Positions 17,236-26,193 of a DNA stretch of 37,886 nucleotides are shown here, in pieces. This stretch comes from Streptococcus pseudopneumoniae (lineage in GTDB: Bacteria; Bacillota; Bacilli; Lactobacillales; Streptococcaceae): NCBI RefSeq assembly GCF_001074975.1, contig NZ_JUUO01000009.1:1-37886 (forward strand). Reading direction: 5' to 3'. The notes under the pieces are model-generated. The model had not been told where the DNA came from, made no database searches, and was given only the letters and a program-made list of their open reading frames with translations. Position numbers and translations under genes: made by a program. Numbering within the stretch: position 1 is the first letter of the stretch; every line of letters starts with the position of its first letter.

Positions 17236-18216
17236 TTACACTCGTTCTTTCCATGAAGTCGCTGTTGTTTGAAGAACTTTGTTAAGTTCGTCAATGTTTT
17301 CAAATCCAGTTGTGCGAAGCCATTCACGAGCTGCTGCTTCACCATCTTTGATGTAAGCTTCAACTGATCCAGCCCATGTTGCACGGCCACAAAGAACACC
17401 ATTGAAGTTTGCACCTGATTCATGAGCAAATACAAGAGTATCTTGGAAAAGTTTAGCTGATACACCAGCACTCAAGTAGATGTATGGCAAGTTAGTTGCT
17501 TCATCTTGAGCCTTGAAGAAGGCTGCTGCTTCTTCACGTGTATAAACTACTTCACCTTCAGCGAAGCCTTCAACATATTTAATGTTAACAGGAACTTCTA
17601 CTTTCAAGACATCAATGTTAAAGCGTGGGTCTGAGAAGACTTTCATAGCACCGATAACTTTGTGTGGTTTTACTTTCGCGTATTCTACAGAACCTGCATC
17701 AGCAATTTTTTCATCGTAAGCAAGGATTTCAAGGAAGAATGGAATATCTTCAGCCACACACTCAGAACCGATACGTTCGATGTAAGCTTGTTTTTCTTGG
17801 TTAAGTTCGTCTGAGCTATCTACATCATAGTAAAGCAAGAATTTAACCGCATCTGCACCTTCTTCTTTAATACGTTTTGCAGACCAAACATCCAAGCAGT
17901 CTGGTAAGCGTTTTGTGCTTGTTGTGTCGTAACCTGTTTTTTCATAAGCAAGGAGAAGACCAGCTTTTTCATCAAGAGCTTTAGTTGCTGGAAGTCCATA
18001 CTCAGGGTCAAGAAGCATAGATGAAGCGTATTTAGTCAATTCATCTGCAACCAAGACTTTCAGTTCTTCCATTTGAGCCACAGTTGGTTCTTCTGTTTGG
18101 TGTTGAGCCATGAGGCGTTTCAAAGCACCACGTTGGTCAAAAGCAAGAGCTGAGATGATTCCATTTTCATCAGAAAGTTTTTCTAAGCGTGCACGTTTTT
18201 GTTCTGTTAAAGCCAT
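17236..18216 (-). CDS. lacD: Tagatose 1,6-diphosphate aldolase
   Basis: LacD cleaves tagatose-1,6-bisphosphate to dihydroxyacetone phosphate and glyceraldehyde-3-phosphate, the last step of the tagatose pathway. The 326-residue protein has the class I LacD pattern: [19 protein letters not shown] at the N-terminus, [10 protein letters not shown], and [10 protein letters not shown], whose Lys is the likely Schiff-base residue. It starts one base after the lacC stop codon, and a separate promoter for lacT follows it. No strong hairpin terminator was seen after it, only an A/T-rich stretch, so some read-through into the lacT unit is possible. Confidence 0.96.
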   Translation of the reverse strand: MALTEQKRARLEKLSDENGIISALAFDQRGALKRLMAQHQTEEPTVAQMEELKVLVADELTKYASSMLLDPEYGLPATKALDEKAGLLLAYEKTGYDTTSTKRLPDCLDVWSAKRIKEEGADAVKFLLYYDVDSSDELNQEKQAYIERIGSECVAEDIPFFLEILAYDEKIADAGSVEYAKVKPHKVIGAMKVFSDPRFNIDVLKVEVPVNIKYVEGFAEGEVVYTREEAAAFFKAQDEATNLPYIYLSAGVSAKLFQDTLVFAHESGANFNGVLCGRATWAGSVEAYIKDGEAAAREWLRTTGFENIDELNKVLQTTATSWKERV

Positions 18217-18217
18217 T

Positions 18218-19147
18218 TTATACCTCTTTTACTATTAATTGATCATATAGAGCTTGATAGTTAGCCATGTTGACATGGCCAGTCATTTTTTCTTGAGCAT
18301 TGAGCATACCAAGGACATTAGCCTTGATGAGTAGTTCCGCATCCGATTCTTTATGAAGTAGTCCTGAAGAAATTCCTGCCACAGTAGAATCTCCAGATCC
18401 GACAGGGTTGACTACCTGGATTCTAGGAATATCTACCTTGTAAAAAGTGTCCCCATGTTTGGCAAAGGCACCATTAGCACCAAGTGAAACGATAAGCCAT
18501 TCAATACCTGCAAACAAAGGTTCTTGAAGTACTTCTTTTAATTCATCCAAATCCTCAGAAACTTCTCTTCCTAGAAGCTGAGATAATTCCTCATTATTTG
18601 GTTTGATAACTGTTGGTTTATGTGGTGATTCAAGAACTGCCTGAAGTGCTGCACCAGAGCAGTCCAAAACAACAGGCTTGCCAGCTTGATTAGCAAGTTC
18701 TACCAAGCTCGCATAGTAATCAACTGGAAGGCCAGCTGGTAAACTACCTGAGATAGCTACTACTTCAACTGACTCCAGAAGATTTTTGAAATGTTCCAAA
18801 AAGTCTTGACCTTCTTGTTCCAATACTACAGGACCTTTTTCAAGAACTTCTGTTTGGTTGTCACCGTGGAGAATGGCAATACAGTTACGAGTTTCTCCCT
18901 GAATTGAGAAGAAATCTTTCTTTACTTGATCATCGATATGTTCAACCAAAAACTCACCAAGTTTGCCACCCACTAAACCAGTAGCAAAAACAGAATCACC
19001 AAATTCTGAAAGTACGCGAGTAACATTGAGTCCCTTACCACCAGCCGTTTTGGTTACATCCACCACACGATTGACAGTATCAATCTTCAACTCATCCAAG
19101 GGATAGGAAATATCAATGGATGGGTTCATTGTGACTGTTAAAATCAT
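18218..19147 (-). CDS. lacC: Tagatose-6-phosphate kinase
   Basis: LacC phosphorylates tagatose-6-phosphate to tagatose-1,6-bisphosphate. The 309-residue PfkB-family sugar kinase shows [11 protein letters not shown] at the start, the [11 protein letters not shown] signature near residue 37, and the C-terminal [12 protein letters not shown] with the catalytic Asp in GSGDS. The relative 1-phosphofructokinase is similar in sequence; the position between lacB and lacD decides the assignment. Confidence 0.94.
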   Translation of the reverse strand: MILTVTMNPSIDISYPLDELKIDTVNRVVDVTKTAGGKGLNVTRVLSEFGDSVFATGLVGGKLGEFLVEHIDDQVKKDFFSIQGETRNCIAILHGDNQTEVLEKGPVVLEQEGQDFLEHFKNLLESVEVVAISGSLPAGLPVDYYASLVELANQAGKPVVLDCSGAALQAVLESPHKPTVIKPNNEELSQLLGREVSEDLDELKEVLQEPLFAGIEWLIVSLGANGAFAKHGDTFYKVDIPRIQVVNPVGSGDSTVAGISSGLLHKESDAELLIKANVLGMLNAQEKMTGHVNMANYQALYDQLIVKEV

Positions 19148-19157
19148 AGGTTACCTC

Positions 19158-19673
19158 TTAGTCGTGGTATTCTCCGCGATCCCATTTTTCAAGGAATTCA
19201 GTGAAGAAGTTTGCGTCTGTTTGTCGATCATTATGACTTTCAACGTGTTCAATTTTCGCAATCAATTTTTTGTTTTCTTCAGATGGTTTGTATTCAGCAT
19301 GGATGAAAGCTTCGATGATATCACACATGAGCAATTCACCAGTAATCTTACCACCAAAACCAATAACGTTGGCGTTCAATTGTTCTTTAGCATAAAGAGC
19401 TGTTGTCATATCACGAACCAAGGCAGAACGAACACCAGGAACTTTATTTACAGCATTGTTGATACCAACACCAGTACCACAGATACATACTCCAAGATCA
19501 GCTTGACCGCTAGTTACAGCTTCCCCTACTTTTTTACCAAAGATTGGGTAGTGAGTACGTGTATGGTCATATGTACCAAAGTCAATGACTTCATATCCTT
19601 TTGATTTCAAAAATTCTGAAACCGCCATTTTTTCATCTGTTACGATGTGGTCACATCCAATTGCAATTCTCAT
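19158..19673 (-). CDS. lacB: Galactose-6-phosphate isomerase subunit LacB
   Basis: With LacA it isomerises galactose-6-phosphate to tagatose-6-phosphate. The 171-residue RpiB/LacAB-family protein starts [16 protein letters not shown] and contains the catalytic-type [23 protein letters not shown]. It is followed at 10 bp by lacC. A 148-bp gap with a repeat-like element separates it from lacA, which is unusual because lacA and lacB are usually very close. Confidence 0.96.
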   Translation of the reverse strand: MRIAIGCDHIVTDEKMAVSEFLKSKGYEVIDFGTYDHTRTHYPIFGKKVGEAVTSGQADLGVCICGTGVGINNAVNKVPGVRSALVRDMTTALYAKEQLNANVIGFGGKITGELLMCDIIEAFIHAEYKPSEENKKLIAKIEHVESHNDRQTDANFFTEFLEKWDRGEYHD

Positions 19674-19720
19674 TAGTTATTCCCTCCGATTAATTATATA
19701 AATCTAATATCATTTATCCC

Positions 19721-19824
19721 TACTCAAGAAAAATCAAGATTAGCTTAGGAAGCGAGCTGCAAGCATAACTGAGGTTAGCTAAAGTGAGCTGACGACAGAT
19801 TATCTTGATTTTTGAAGAGTATTA
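19721..19824 (+). repeat. BOX-like element with imperfect terminal inverted repeats
   Basis: The element of about 101-104 bp begins TACTCAAGAAAAATCAAGAT and ends TCTTGATTTTTGAAGAGTAT, which are imperfect inverted repeats of each other. The ends resemble BOX termini (ATACTC / GAGTAT) and the internal CTTAGGAAGCGAGCTGC vaguely recalls boxA, but the boxC core CTACGGCAAGG is missing. It sits between lacA and lacB and its end coincides with the lacA stop codon. Confidence 0.65.
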
Positions 19825-20247
19825 GCACATTTTGTTCAACATGTCGACCCTAATTTGGTGACGTCCACCATCGTATTTACCGTTAACAAATCCTTTAGCG
19901 ATATTTTTAGCCAATTCATCACCAACAAGTTGTGCACCCATAGTGATCATACGTGAGTTGTTGTGGCCACGAGTCATATAAGCTGAACGTTCGTCAGATA
20001 CTTCTGCAGCAACCATTCCTTTGATCTTAGTTGCGACCATAAATGGACCAGCTCCATAAGCATCAATCACAATACCAAGGTTTTGTTCTTCTTTGTTTAC
20101 TTCTGCAGCAACAGCAAGAGTCACATCAACAAAGTCTTGACCTTCAGCTGTAACATCCACAACATGGAAGTTTTCTTTTTCCAAGAAGTCTTTCACAACT
20201 TCTTTCAATCTCAAACCTGCAGCATCTGCACCGATAACAATAGACAT
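19822..20247 (-). CDS. lacA: Galactose-6-phosphate isomerase subunit LacA
   Basis: LacA is the partner of LacB in galactose-6-phosphate isomerase. The 141-residue protein has the LacA pattern [49 protein letters not shown] and [17 protein letters not shown]. It is the first gene of lacABCD and has a long leader (about 220 bases) with operator-like repeats and hairpins. Its stop codon lies at the boundary of the BOX-like element. Confidence 0.96.
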   Translation of the reverse strand: MSIVIGADAAGLRLKEVVKDFLEKENFHVVDVTAEGQDFVDVTLAVAAEVNKEEQNLGIVIDAYGAGPFMVATKIKGMVAAEVSDERSAYMTRGHNNSRMITMGAQLVGDELAKNIAKGFVNGKYDGGRHQIRVDMLNKMC

Positions 20248-20377
20248 ATTGTATACTCCTTTTTATTTTTCTAGGCTAGTAAAATCTTTTACAGTTGGCA
20301 GTTTACCTACAAAAGCTTTCTAGCAGTTTATTGACAAATTGGATTGAATGAGATGAATTACACACCTTATTCAAGTT

Positions 20378-20395
20378 TAGGAAACCAGTTTCCTA
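20378..20395. repeat. Inverted repeat in the lacA leader
   Basis: TAGGAAAC-CA-GTTTCCTA is a perfect 8-bp inverted repeat with two central bases, and CTTTC-TCCAC-GAAAG follows at 20404-20418. Both lie within the predicted untranslated leader of lacA, without T tracts. They could be RNA hairpins or an operator. Confidence 0.6.
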
Positions 20396-20433
20396 GAAAT
20401 AATCTTTCTCCACGAAAGAGAATATAACAAGTG

Positions 20434-20525
20434 ATTGTTTGTTTGTTGCAAACATCATTTGTTGTTTACAAACATAATATACTCCTATTTTCTGAAAAAG
20501 TCAACAGTTGATGTTTGTTTTTGTG
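20434..20525 (-). promoter_or_regulatory. lacABCD promoter with LacR-type operator repeats
   Basis: On the minus strand -35 TTGACT (plus 20499-20504) and -10 TATATT (20476-20481) are separated by 17 bp. TTTGTTTG / TTTACAAACA-type repeats lie just downstream of the -10 (20434-20475), and GATGTTTGTTTTTG lies upstream of the -35 (20510-20523). Two or three such sites around a promoter fit a DeoR-family LacR repressor that loops DNA. Confidence 0.75.
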
Positions 20526-20534
20526 TTTTTTTAA

Positions 20535-21431
20535 CTAAAGAATTTCGATATCAAAACCAATTTGATCCACTTGACCAGGTTCTAGGAGACGAACATTCTT
20601 CTTATCTTCTAGATGATTTCCTTCTTCAAGGGATGTTGACAAGCCAGACCATGGTTCAAAGGCAATGAAAGGTCCCTTATTCAAAGTTGACCAGATAATG
20701 AGATTTGAGAATTCTGCAAAGTGCACTTTCAATCCCTTATCATGTTTACGAGAACGAAGGGCAATTGTTCTGGATTGCAATTCATCTAAGGTAACTGCAT
20801 CCGTGCTGAAAAGATCATAACTAAGATCTATTTCTTTTTGCCCCTCCAACCATGGACTTCTATCTTGAAAATCAAGCATACCAGTTTCTGGGAAAGGACG
20901 TGGAACAGAGCAAGTCTCTTCTTTCTCAAACTCTAAGTAGTAATCTTCATAGACTTCATCATCCAGTAGAGGACAATTAAAGCCTGGATGCCCACCAATA
21001 AAGTAAGGCATGACCTTGCTAGTTTCTTTATTGAAAATCTTGTATTGAGTTCGTACTGTCTTTCCAGAAAGACTATAAGTGATCTCTAGGCGGAAATGAT
21101 AAGGATAGTTTTGATAGCTATTCTCATCATCTTCAATTGCAAAAGTTACACTCTTGTCTGTCTGTTCAACTAATTCAAATTCTTTCTTACGAACCAAACC
21201 ATGACGAGGAATGTTTCCTTTGCTTTCTTGTCCCTTCTCATCTATATAGAGGGCTGTATCCTCTCTCAATGAACCACAAATGGGGAAGAGAACAGGAGCT
21301 TGCCCACTCCAATAAGTAGCATCCCCTTGCCACAAATACTCAAGTCCCTCAGCATCTTTTATAGAAGAAAGAGACCCACCAAAACTGTTAAATTGAACTC
21401 TTAATTGTTCTGATTTTAATTCAATTACCAT
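20535..21431 (-). CDS. lacX: LacX-like aldose 1-epimerase family protein
   Basis: This 298-residue protein belongs to the galactose mutarotase-like superfamily: conserved FGGSLSSIKD, WQGDATYWSGQAPVLFPICGSL, the catalytic-type His in GNIPRHGLVRKKEF, YFIGGHPGFNCPL and the C-terminal GPFIAFEPWSGLSTS. LacX is found with lac operons of lactococci and streptococci; its substrate (free or phosphorylated hexose) is not settled. It lies between the Gat-type PTS and lacA. A clear terminator separates it from the upstream IIC gene and no strong own promoter is seen, so its expression may depend on read-through. Confidence 0.82.
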   Translation of the reverse strand: MVIELKSEQLRVQFNSFGGSLSSIKDAEGLEYLWQGDATYWSGQAPVLFPICGSLREDTALYIDEKGQESKGNIPRHGLVRKKEFELVEQTDKSVTFAIEDDENSYQNYPYHFRLEITYSLSGKTVRTQYKIFNKETSKVMPYFIGGHPGFNCPLLDDEVYEDYYLEFEKEETCSVPRPFPETGMLDFQDRSPWLEGQKEIDLSYDLFSTDAVTLDELQSRTIALRSRKHDKGLKVHFAEFSNLIIWSTLNKGPFIAFEPWSGLSTSLEEGNHLEDKKNVRLLEPGQVDQIGFDIEIL

Positions 21432-21459
21432 TATTTTCTCCGATTTCTTGATAGTTTAT

Positions 21460-21502
21460 AAAAAACTAGGCTGTCACTCCTATCAGGAAAATGACAACCT
21501 AG
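21460..21502 (-). terminator. Intrinsic terminator between the Gat IIC gene and lacX
   Basis: On the minus strand CTAGGTTGTCA pairs with TGACAGCCTAG (one mismatch), followed by TTTTTTATA. The gene downstream is on the same strand, so this is either the end of the gat unit or an internal attenuator. Confidence 0.85.
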
Positions 21503-21532
21503 CTTTAACAATTTACATTTTATAGGAGCGCG

Positions 21533-23008
21533 TTATTTTGCTTTCGCTGCGTACTCTTCGTTACGTTTGATCATTTGTTTTCTGTACCAAGCAAAGATAC
21601 CGATATAGAATACAAGGAAGACTACAGCACCAAGGATTGCTTTGATATCACCTGTTGTAGTGTTACCAATTGTCCAACCAAGAAGTTTTTCGATTGGTCC
21701 TTCAAGAGTTGAGTGAGTAATCAATTGAGTTTGGCTCACACCTTCTGGGAAGGCACCTACACCTTTAGCAAGTTCTGTTGCAAATGGTGCGATAAGTGTA
21801 CCTGAAAGAAGGAAGAGTGGCAACAAGAGTGTTCCGAAAATAATCATACGGAGCAATTTACCACGAGTTACAACCAAAAGAGCTGGGGTAACACCCATAG
21901 CAATGATACCTGCAAGTGGCAAGATACCATTTCCGACTTTTGAAAGAAGCACAGCTTCGATCAACATGATTGGTGCAAGTACGTTGGCACAAGCCCAGAT
22001 TTCAGCACGACCAGCGATGAATGGCCAGTCAAGACCGATATTAAACTTACGTCCTTCCAAACGTTTAGTAGCAACGTTTGTAATACCTTGTGAAAGTGGT
22101 TCTACGGCTGCGATGAACCATGAACCGATAAGTGAGAAGAGTTCCAAAGATACACCGGCAGTCAAACCAAGAGACAACCATCCTTTGATAACAAGACGCC
22201 ATTTATCTGCATCTGCAACACCTTCAATTGGATGTGGAGTTCCCATAATACCGATAACAATACCAAGGATGAAACCGATAAAGAATTTAGAACCCCAGAA
22301 ACCGATTTTCTTGTTCAATTTAGCAGCGTCAAAGTCATATTTATCAAGACCTGGGAAGAATTTTTCAAAAATCTTATCCAAAACCATGATAACTGGGTTC
22401 ATCATGTAGTTCATGTGAGTTGATGTCATTGGTGATGAACTTGGAGCGTTAAGAAGGTCATCAAATGTAGGTTTCATCAAGTCAGAGTTGATAATTTTCA
22501 ACACACCAACAAGTACGATAGCTGCTGTAGCAATCAATAGTGAAACCCCTTGGCTCACACCATTGTTGTCTGCATACCATTTAATCAAAAGACCTGTGAT
22601 AGACAAGTGCCAGATATCAAAGATATCAACGTCAAGTGTATCAGTTTTCTTCATAGCAAGCATTACTACGTTGACAATCAACATGATAAGCAAGAAGTAA
22701 AGTGTCCAAGCAGATCCCCAAGTGATTGTTGCAAGTGGTGCCCATCCAACGTCAGTAATACTCAATTGGATACCAGTGTTTTCAACGAATTTTGCAAGTG
22801 ATGCTGAGAAAGCACCATTTAGCATACCGATGATGGCACCGATACCTGTAAGAGCGATGGCTAGTTTGATACCACCTTCAAGCGCTTTGGAGAATTTCAC
22901 TCCAAAAAGTAAAGCCAATACTGTCAAAATGATTAACATGATGACAGGTCCACCCATATCTAAGATGGGTGTGAAAAAGTCTTTGATTAGACCAAAGATT
23001 GAATCCAT
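21533..23008 (-). CDS. Galactitol-type PTS transporter subunit IIC
   Basis: The 491-residue polytopic membrane protein belongs to the EIIC-Gat family: hydrophobic helices run throughout, with conserved GLIKDFFTPILDMGGPVIMLIILT, GFILGIVIGIMGTP and MGVTPALLVVTRGKLLR stretches. Together with the IIB and IIA genes upstream it forms a complete PTS. Family members annotated as galactitol transporters in streptococci have been linked to galactose uptake, which fits its place before the tagatose genes; the actual substrate cannot be read from sequence. Confidence 0.9.
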   Translation of the reverse strand: MDSIFGLIKDFFTPILDMGGPVIMLIILTVLALLFGVKFSKALEGGIKLAIALTGIGAIIGMLNGAFSASLAKFVENTGIQLSITDVGWAPLATITWGSAWTLYFLLIMLIVNVVMLAMKKTDTLDVDIFDIWHLSITGLLIKWYADNNGVSQGVSLLIATAAIVLVGVLKIINSDLMKPTFDDLLNAPSSSPMTSTHMNYMMNPVIMVLDKIFEKFFPGLDKYDFDAAKLNKKIGFWGSKFFIGFILGIVIGIMGTPHPIEGVADADKWRLVIKGWLSLGLTAGVSLELFSLIGSWFIAAVEPLSQGITNVATKRLEGRKFNIGLDWPFIAGRAEIWACANVLAPIMLIEAVLLSKVGNGILPLAGIIAMGVTPALLVVTRGKLLRMIIFGTLLLPLFLLSGTLIAPFATELAKGVGAFPEGVSQTQLITHSTLEGPIEKLLGWTIGNTTTGDIKAILGAVVFLVFYIGIFAWYRKQMIKRNEEYAAKAK

Positions 23009-23054
23009 AACATTTCCTCCCTTTTTATGTTATATGAATGTTAACAAATTAAAA

Positions 23055-23360
23055 TTAGCTTAATCCATGTTCTTTGATAGCTGCTTCAATATTATCAAAT
23101 ACTGGAGCACTCATAGCTGGGATACGGAATAAGATTGGTCCAGCTTCGATAACTGGAATACCTGGGTCAAAACCAAGATCTGTCGCAGCAATTGGTGTGA
23201 AGATATCATAGCCTTTGATAAGGTCTTCGTTAACGTCTTTGACCATAACTGCATCACAGTGAACATCAAAACCGCGGTTTGAAAGTTCTTCTTCAAGAGC
23301 ACTTTTAATTTGGTGGCTTGAGTTAACACCTGCACCGCAGGCAGCAAGAATTTTAATCAT
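23055..23360 (-). CDS. Galactitol-type PTS subunit IIB
   Basis: The 101-residue EIIB-Gat-like protein has the phosphorylated Cys8 in the loop ILAACGAGVNSSHQIKS. ATG 23360 is chosen over an in-frame upstream start at 23396 because CGGAGGA is 8 bases before it and the active Cys is then near the N-terminus, as in the family. It lies between the IIA and IIC genes, in the order IIA-IIB-IIC. Confidence 0.92.
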   Translation of the reverse strand: MIKILAACGAGVNSSHQIKSALEEELSNRGFDVHCDAVMVKDVNEDLIKGYDIFTPIAATDLGFDPGIPVIEAGPILFRIPAMSAPVFDNIEAAIKEHGLS

Positions 23361-23398
23361 ATGGATTTCCTCCGATTTAATATTTTTAATAGACAAGA

Positions 23399-23875
23399 TT
23401 ATGCAGTTACTTCAGCGATATAAGCATAGAGGGCTTCAGGTTCTGAAATTTTTGATAGGTCTTCAAGATGACCATTTCCAGTAAAGAAGTCCATCAACTG
23501 AGCAAGAATGTTAGTTTGACTTGAGCTTGAGTTATTAATAATAAAGAAGAGCAAGGATACTTCTACTTCCTTATCTGGCGCAATCATATTGTGGAAAGTC
23601 ACTGGTTTTTCCAGTCTTACGACTACAACTTTCTCAGCTAGATTGTGAACAATATCTGTGTGAGGAATAGCCACATTCGGCAAATCCTTACCTAAAAATT
23701 CCATATCTAAGCCAGTTGGAAATGACTTTTCACGCGTGATCAAGGCTTCACGATAAGTTGGAGTTACGATTTCTCGTTCCTCCAATAGAGTTGCAACCTG
23801 ATCAAAGAGATGTTCTTGATTATCCGCTTCTAAGCAAAACACAAGGTTTTTGTCAAAGAAATGATCTAATCCCAT
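23399..23875 (-). CDS. PTS subunit IIA (galactitol/fructose-mannitol type)
   Basis: The 158-residue EIIA type-2 domain receives phosphate from HPr on His72 in VAIPHTDIV, for transfer to the IIB protein encoded next. The C-terminal LLFFIINNSSSSQTNILAQLMDFF is typical. Start ATG 23875 has GAAGGG 8 bases upstream; an in-frame upstream codon at 23896 would add seven residues and lacks a good site. It is the first gene of the gat-type operon and lies just after a strong cre-covered promoter. Confidence 0.92.
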   Translation of the reverse strand: MGLDHFFDKNLVFCLEADNQEHLFDQVATLLEEREIVTPTYREALITREKSFPTGLDMEFLGKDLPNVAIPHTDIVHNLAEKVVVVRLEKPVTFHNMIAPDKEVEVSLLFFIINNSSSSQTNILAQLMDFFTGNGHLEDLSKISEPEALYAYIAEVTA

Positions 23876-23911
23876 AAGGTTTTCCCTTCTTTCCATTAAC
23901 TTTATGCTATA

Positions 23912-23940
23912 AGTATAACACTATATGAAATCGTTGTCAA
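23912..23940 (-). promoter_or_regulatory. Promoter of the Gat-type PTS operon with cre site
   Basis: On the minus strand a perfect -35 TTGACA (plus 23935-23940), a 17-bp spacer and -10 TATACT (23912-23917). The 16-mer TTGACAACGATTTCAT (plus 23925-23940) fits the CcpA cre consensus WTGNNARCGNWWWCAW at every position and overlaps the -35. AAACAAACAC-type repeats upstream (about 24003-24030) resemble the LacR-type sites near lacA. Confidence 0.82.
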
Positions 23941-24054
23941 TAATTTTCTGTTGTTTTTTGTCTCTTTTTTTATATTTTTGTTTCTTTTATAGTTTGTTAC
24001 ATAAAAACAAACACACAAACAAACACTCCAAACATTTTTTCTGTTCTAGAAATT

Positions 24055-24083
24055 AAAAAAGCAGACCATTTTAGTCTGCTTTA
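24055..24083 (-). terminator. Terminator downstream of lepA
   Basis: AAAGCAGAC / GTCTGCTTT is a perfect 9-bp stem; on the minus strand it is followed by TTTAATT. It ends transcription from lepA after the BOX element. The 400-bp region between the IIA gene and lepA thus holds promoter, operator repeats, terminator and BOX element. Confidence 0.85.
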
Positions 24084-24138
24084 CTATTGATTCTTATACA
24101 AATTTCCTGTGAACAAGGAAAAACAATTATGACAGCTT

Positions 24139-24292
24139 ATACTCAATGAAAATCAAAGAGCAAAAACTAGGAAGCTAGCCGCAGGTTGCTCAAGACACAG
24201 TTTTGAGGTTGTAAATAAGACTGACGAAGTCAGTTACATATATCTACGGCAAGGCAACGCTGACGTAGTTTGAAGAGATTTTCGAAGAGTAT
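24139..24292 (+). repeat. Complete BOX element (boxA-boxB-boxC)
   Basis: The 154-bp element runs from ATACTCAATGAAAATCAAAG to TTCGAAGAGTAT and contains AGCTAGCCGCAGGTTGCTC (boxA) and CTACGGCAAGGCAACGCTGACG-like sequence (boxC). Its length equals one copy each of boxA (59), boxB (45) and boxC (50). Internal inverted repeats such as CTGACGAAGTCAG fold in RNA. Its last base is shared with the lepA stop codon. Confidence 0.93.
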
Positions 24293-26115
24293 TATTCTTC
24301 ATCCATACTCAAGACACTAAGGAAGGCTTCTTGTGGGACTTCTACTGATCCGATAGCTTTCATGCGCTTCTTACCAGCTTTTTGTTTTTCAAGCAGTTTA
24401 CGCTTACGAGAAACGTCTCCACCATAACACTTGGCAAGTACGTTTTTACGAAGAGCCTTGATATCTGTACGAGCCACAATCTTATGTCCAATAGCTGCTT
24501 GGATTGGCACTTCAAATTGTTGACGAGGAATAATTTTCTTGAGCTTATCAACGATGAGTTTTCCACGTTCGTAGGCAAAGTCCTTGTGAACGATAAAGCT
24601 GAGGGCATCCACCTTGTCTCCATTGAGAAGGATATCCATTTTCACCAGCTTAGATGGGCGGTACTCTGACAATTCATAGTCAAAGCTTGCATAACCACGA
24701 GTAGATGACTTGAGCTTGTCAAAGAAGTCAAAGACTATTTCAGCAAGTGGAATTTGATAGATAACATTGACACGATTGTCATCAATATAGTCCATCGTCA
24801 CAAAGTCCCCACGCTTGCGCTGAGCTAGCTCCATCACTGCACCAACAAACTCTTGCGGTACCATGATTTGCGCCTTAACATAAGGCTCTTCAATGGTCGC
24901 AATCTTAGTTGGATCTGGAAACTCAGATGGGTTAGACACATCCATAGACTCACCGTCGGTCAAATTAACCTTATAAATAACAGACGGAGCTGTCATGATG
25001 AGGTCGATGTTGAACTCACGTTCCAAACGTTCTTGGATAACATCCATATGGAGAAGGCCAAGGAAACCACAACGGAAACCAAATCCAAGTGCCTGAGATG
25101 TTTCTGGTTCAAACTGAAGACTAGCATCATTCAATTGCAATTTTTCAAGGGCTTCACGCAGGTCATTGTACTTGTTTGATTCGATTGGGTAGAGACCCGC
25201 AAAGACCATAGGATTCATCTGCTTGTAACCATGTAATGGCTCTGCTGCAGGATTGGTTGCTAAGGTAACGGTATCACCCACACGAGTGTCCTGAACCGTC
25301 TTAATAGAAGCCGCAATATAACCAACGTCACCAGTCGCAAGAAAATCACGACCAACTGCTTTCGGCGTGAAAATACCAACTTCCGTCACATCAAAGGTCT
25401 TGCCATTGCTCATAAGCTGAATCTTATCGCCAGGTTTGACCACTCCATCCATGACACGAACTTGGAGGATAACCCCACGGTAAGCATCGTAAACCGAGTC
25501 GAAAATCAAGGCCTTAAGTGGTGCCGTCACATCACCTGTTGGTGCTGGCACTTTTTCCACGATTTGCTCGAGAATTTCTTCAATACCGATTCCAGCCTTG
25601 GCAGAAGCCAAAACTGCTTCACTGGCATCCAAACCAATGACATCTTCAATCTCTGTACGCACGCGCTCAGGGTCTGCTGCTGGCAGGTCAATCTTGTTAA
25701 TGACTGGCATGATTTCCAAATCATTGTCCAAGGCTAGATAAACGTTGGCAAGGGTTTGAGCCTCAATCCCTTGAGCGGCATCGACCACCAAAATAGCACC
25801 CTCACAGGCAGCTAGCGAACGTGAAACTTCATAGGTAAAATCAACGTGCCCCGGCGTGTCAATCAAGTGGAAAATATAAGTTTCCCCATCTTTTGCAGTA
25901 TAATTGAGCTCGATGGCATTGAGTTTAATGGTAATCCCACGTTCCCGTTCTAAATCCATGCTATCCAAAAGCTGGGCCTGCATTTCACGACTTGAAACTG
26001 TCTCTGTCTTTTCCAAAATGCGGTCTGCTAGAGTTGATTTCCCGTGGTCAATATGGGCGATAATAGAGAAGTTACGGATCTTCTCCTGTCGTTTTTTCAG
26101 TTCTTCTAAGTTCAT
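24292..26115 (-). CDS. lepA: Elongation factor 4 (back-translocating GTPase LepA)
   Basis: LepA is a ribosome-associated GTPase related to EF-G. The 607-residue protein has the G1 loop AHIDHGKST (residues 20-28), the switch region [19 protein letters not shown] (G3) and NKIDLP (G4), plus the C-terminal LepA domain ([28 protein letters not shown]). ATG 26115 with AAGGAAGAG is the real start; an in-frame upstream extension to 26178 covers the promoter. The stop codon TAA is formed at the edge of a BOX element. It is monocistronic. Confidence 0.97.
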   Translation of the reverse strand: MNLEELKKRQEKIRNFSIIAHIDHGKSTLADRILEKTETVSSREMQAQLLDSMDLERERGITIKLNAIELNYTAKDGETYIFHLIDTPGHVDFTYEVSRSLAACEGAILVVDAAQGIEAQTLANVYLALDNDLEIMPVINKIDLPAADPERVRTEIEDVIGLDASEAVLASAKAGIGIEEILEQIVEKVPAPTGDVTAPLKALIFDSVYDAYRGVILQVRVMDGVVKPGDKIQLMSNGKTFDVTEVGIFTPKAVGRDFLATGDVGYIAASIKTVQDTRVGDTVTLATNPAAEPLHGYKQMNPMVFAGLYPIESNKYNDLREALEKLQLNDASLQFEPETSQALGFGFRCGFLGLLHMDVIQERLEREFNIDLIMTAPSVIYKVNLTDGESMDVSNPSEFPDPTKIATIEEPYVKAQIMVPQEFVGAVMELAQRKRGDFVTMDYIDDNRVNVIYQIPLAEIVFDFFDKLKSSTRGYASFDYELSEYRPSKLVKMDILLNGDKVDALSFIVHKDFAYERGKLIVDKLKKIIPRQQFEVPIQAAIGHKIVARTDIKALRKNVLAKCYGGDVSRKRKLLEKQKAGKKRMKAIGSVEVPQEAFLSVLSMDEE

Positions 26116-26129
26116 GATTCTCTTCCTTT

Positions 26130-26184
26130 CAGGGTATCTATTTATTATAAATTGTTTTTGACATTTTGACAAGACCATACCCTG
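26130..26184 (-). promoter_or_regulatory. lepA promoter flanked by an inverted repeat
   Basis: On the minus strand -35 TTGTCA (plus 26167-26172) and -10 TATAAT (26144-26149) have a 17-bp spacer. A perfect 8-bp inverted repeat CAGGGTAT (26130-26137) / ATACCCTG (26177-26184) brackets the promoter. Confidence 0.75.
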
Positions 26185-26193
26185 CTAGGAGTA

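Noticed and set aside
17236-17471. Second overlapping reading frame at the end of lacD (84 residues)
   Set aside because: Out-of-frame shadow of lacD; LacD is full length and intact, so no frameshift is needed.
21903-22409. 168-residue plus-strand frame inside the Gat IIC gene
   Set aside because: Antisense shadow of a membrane protein gene; no independent evidence.
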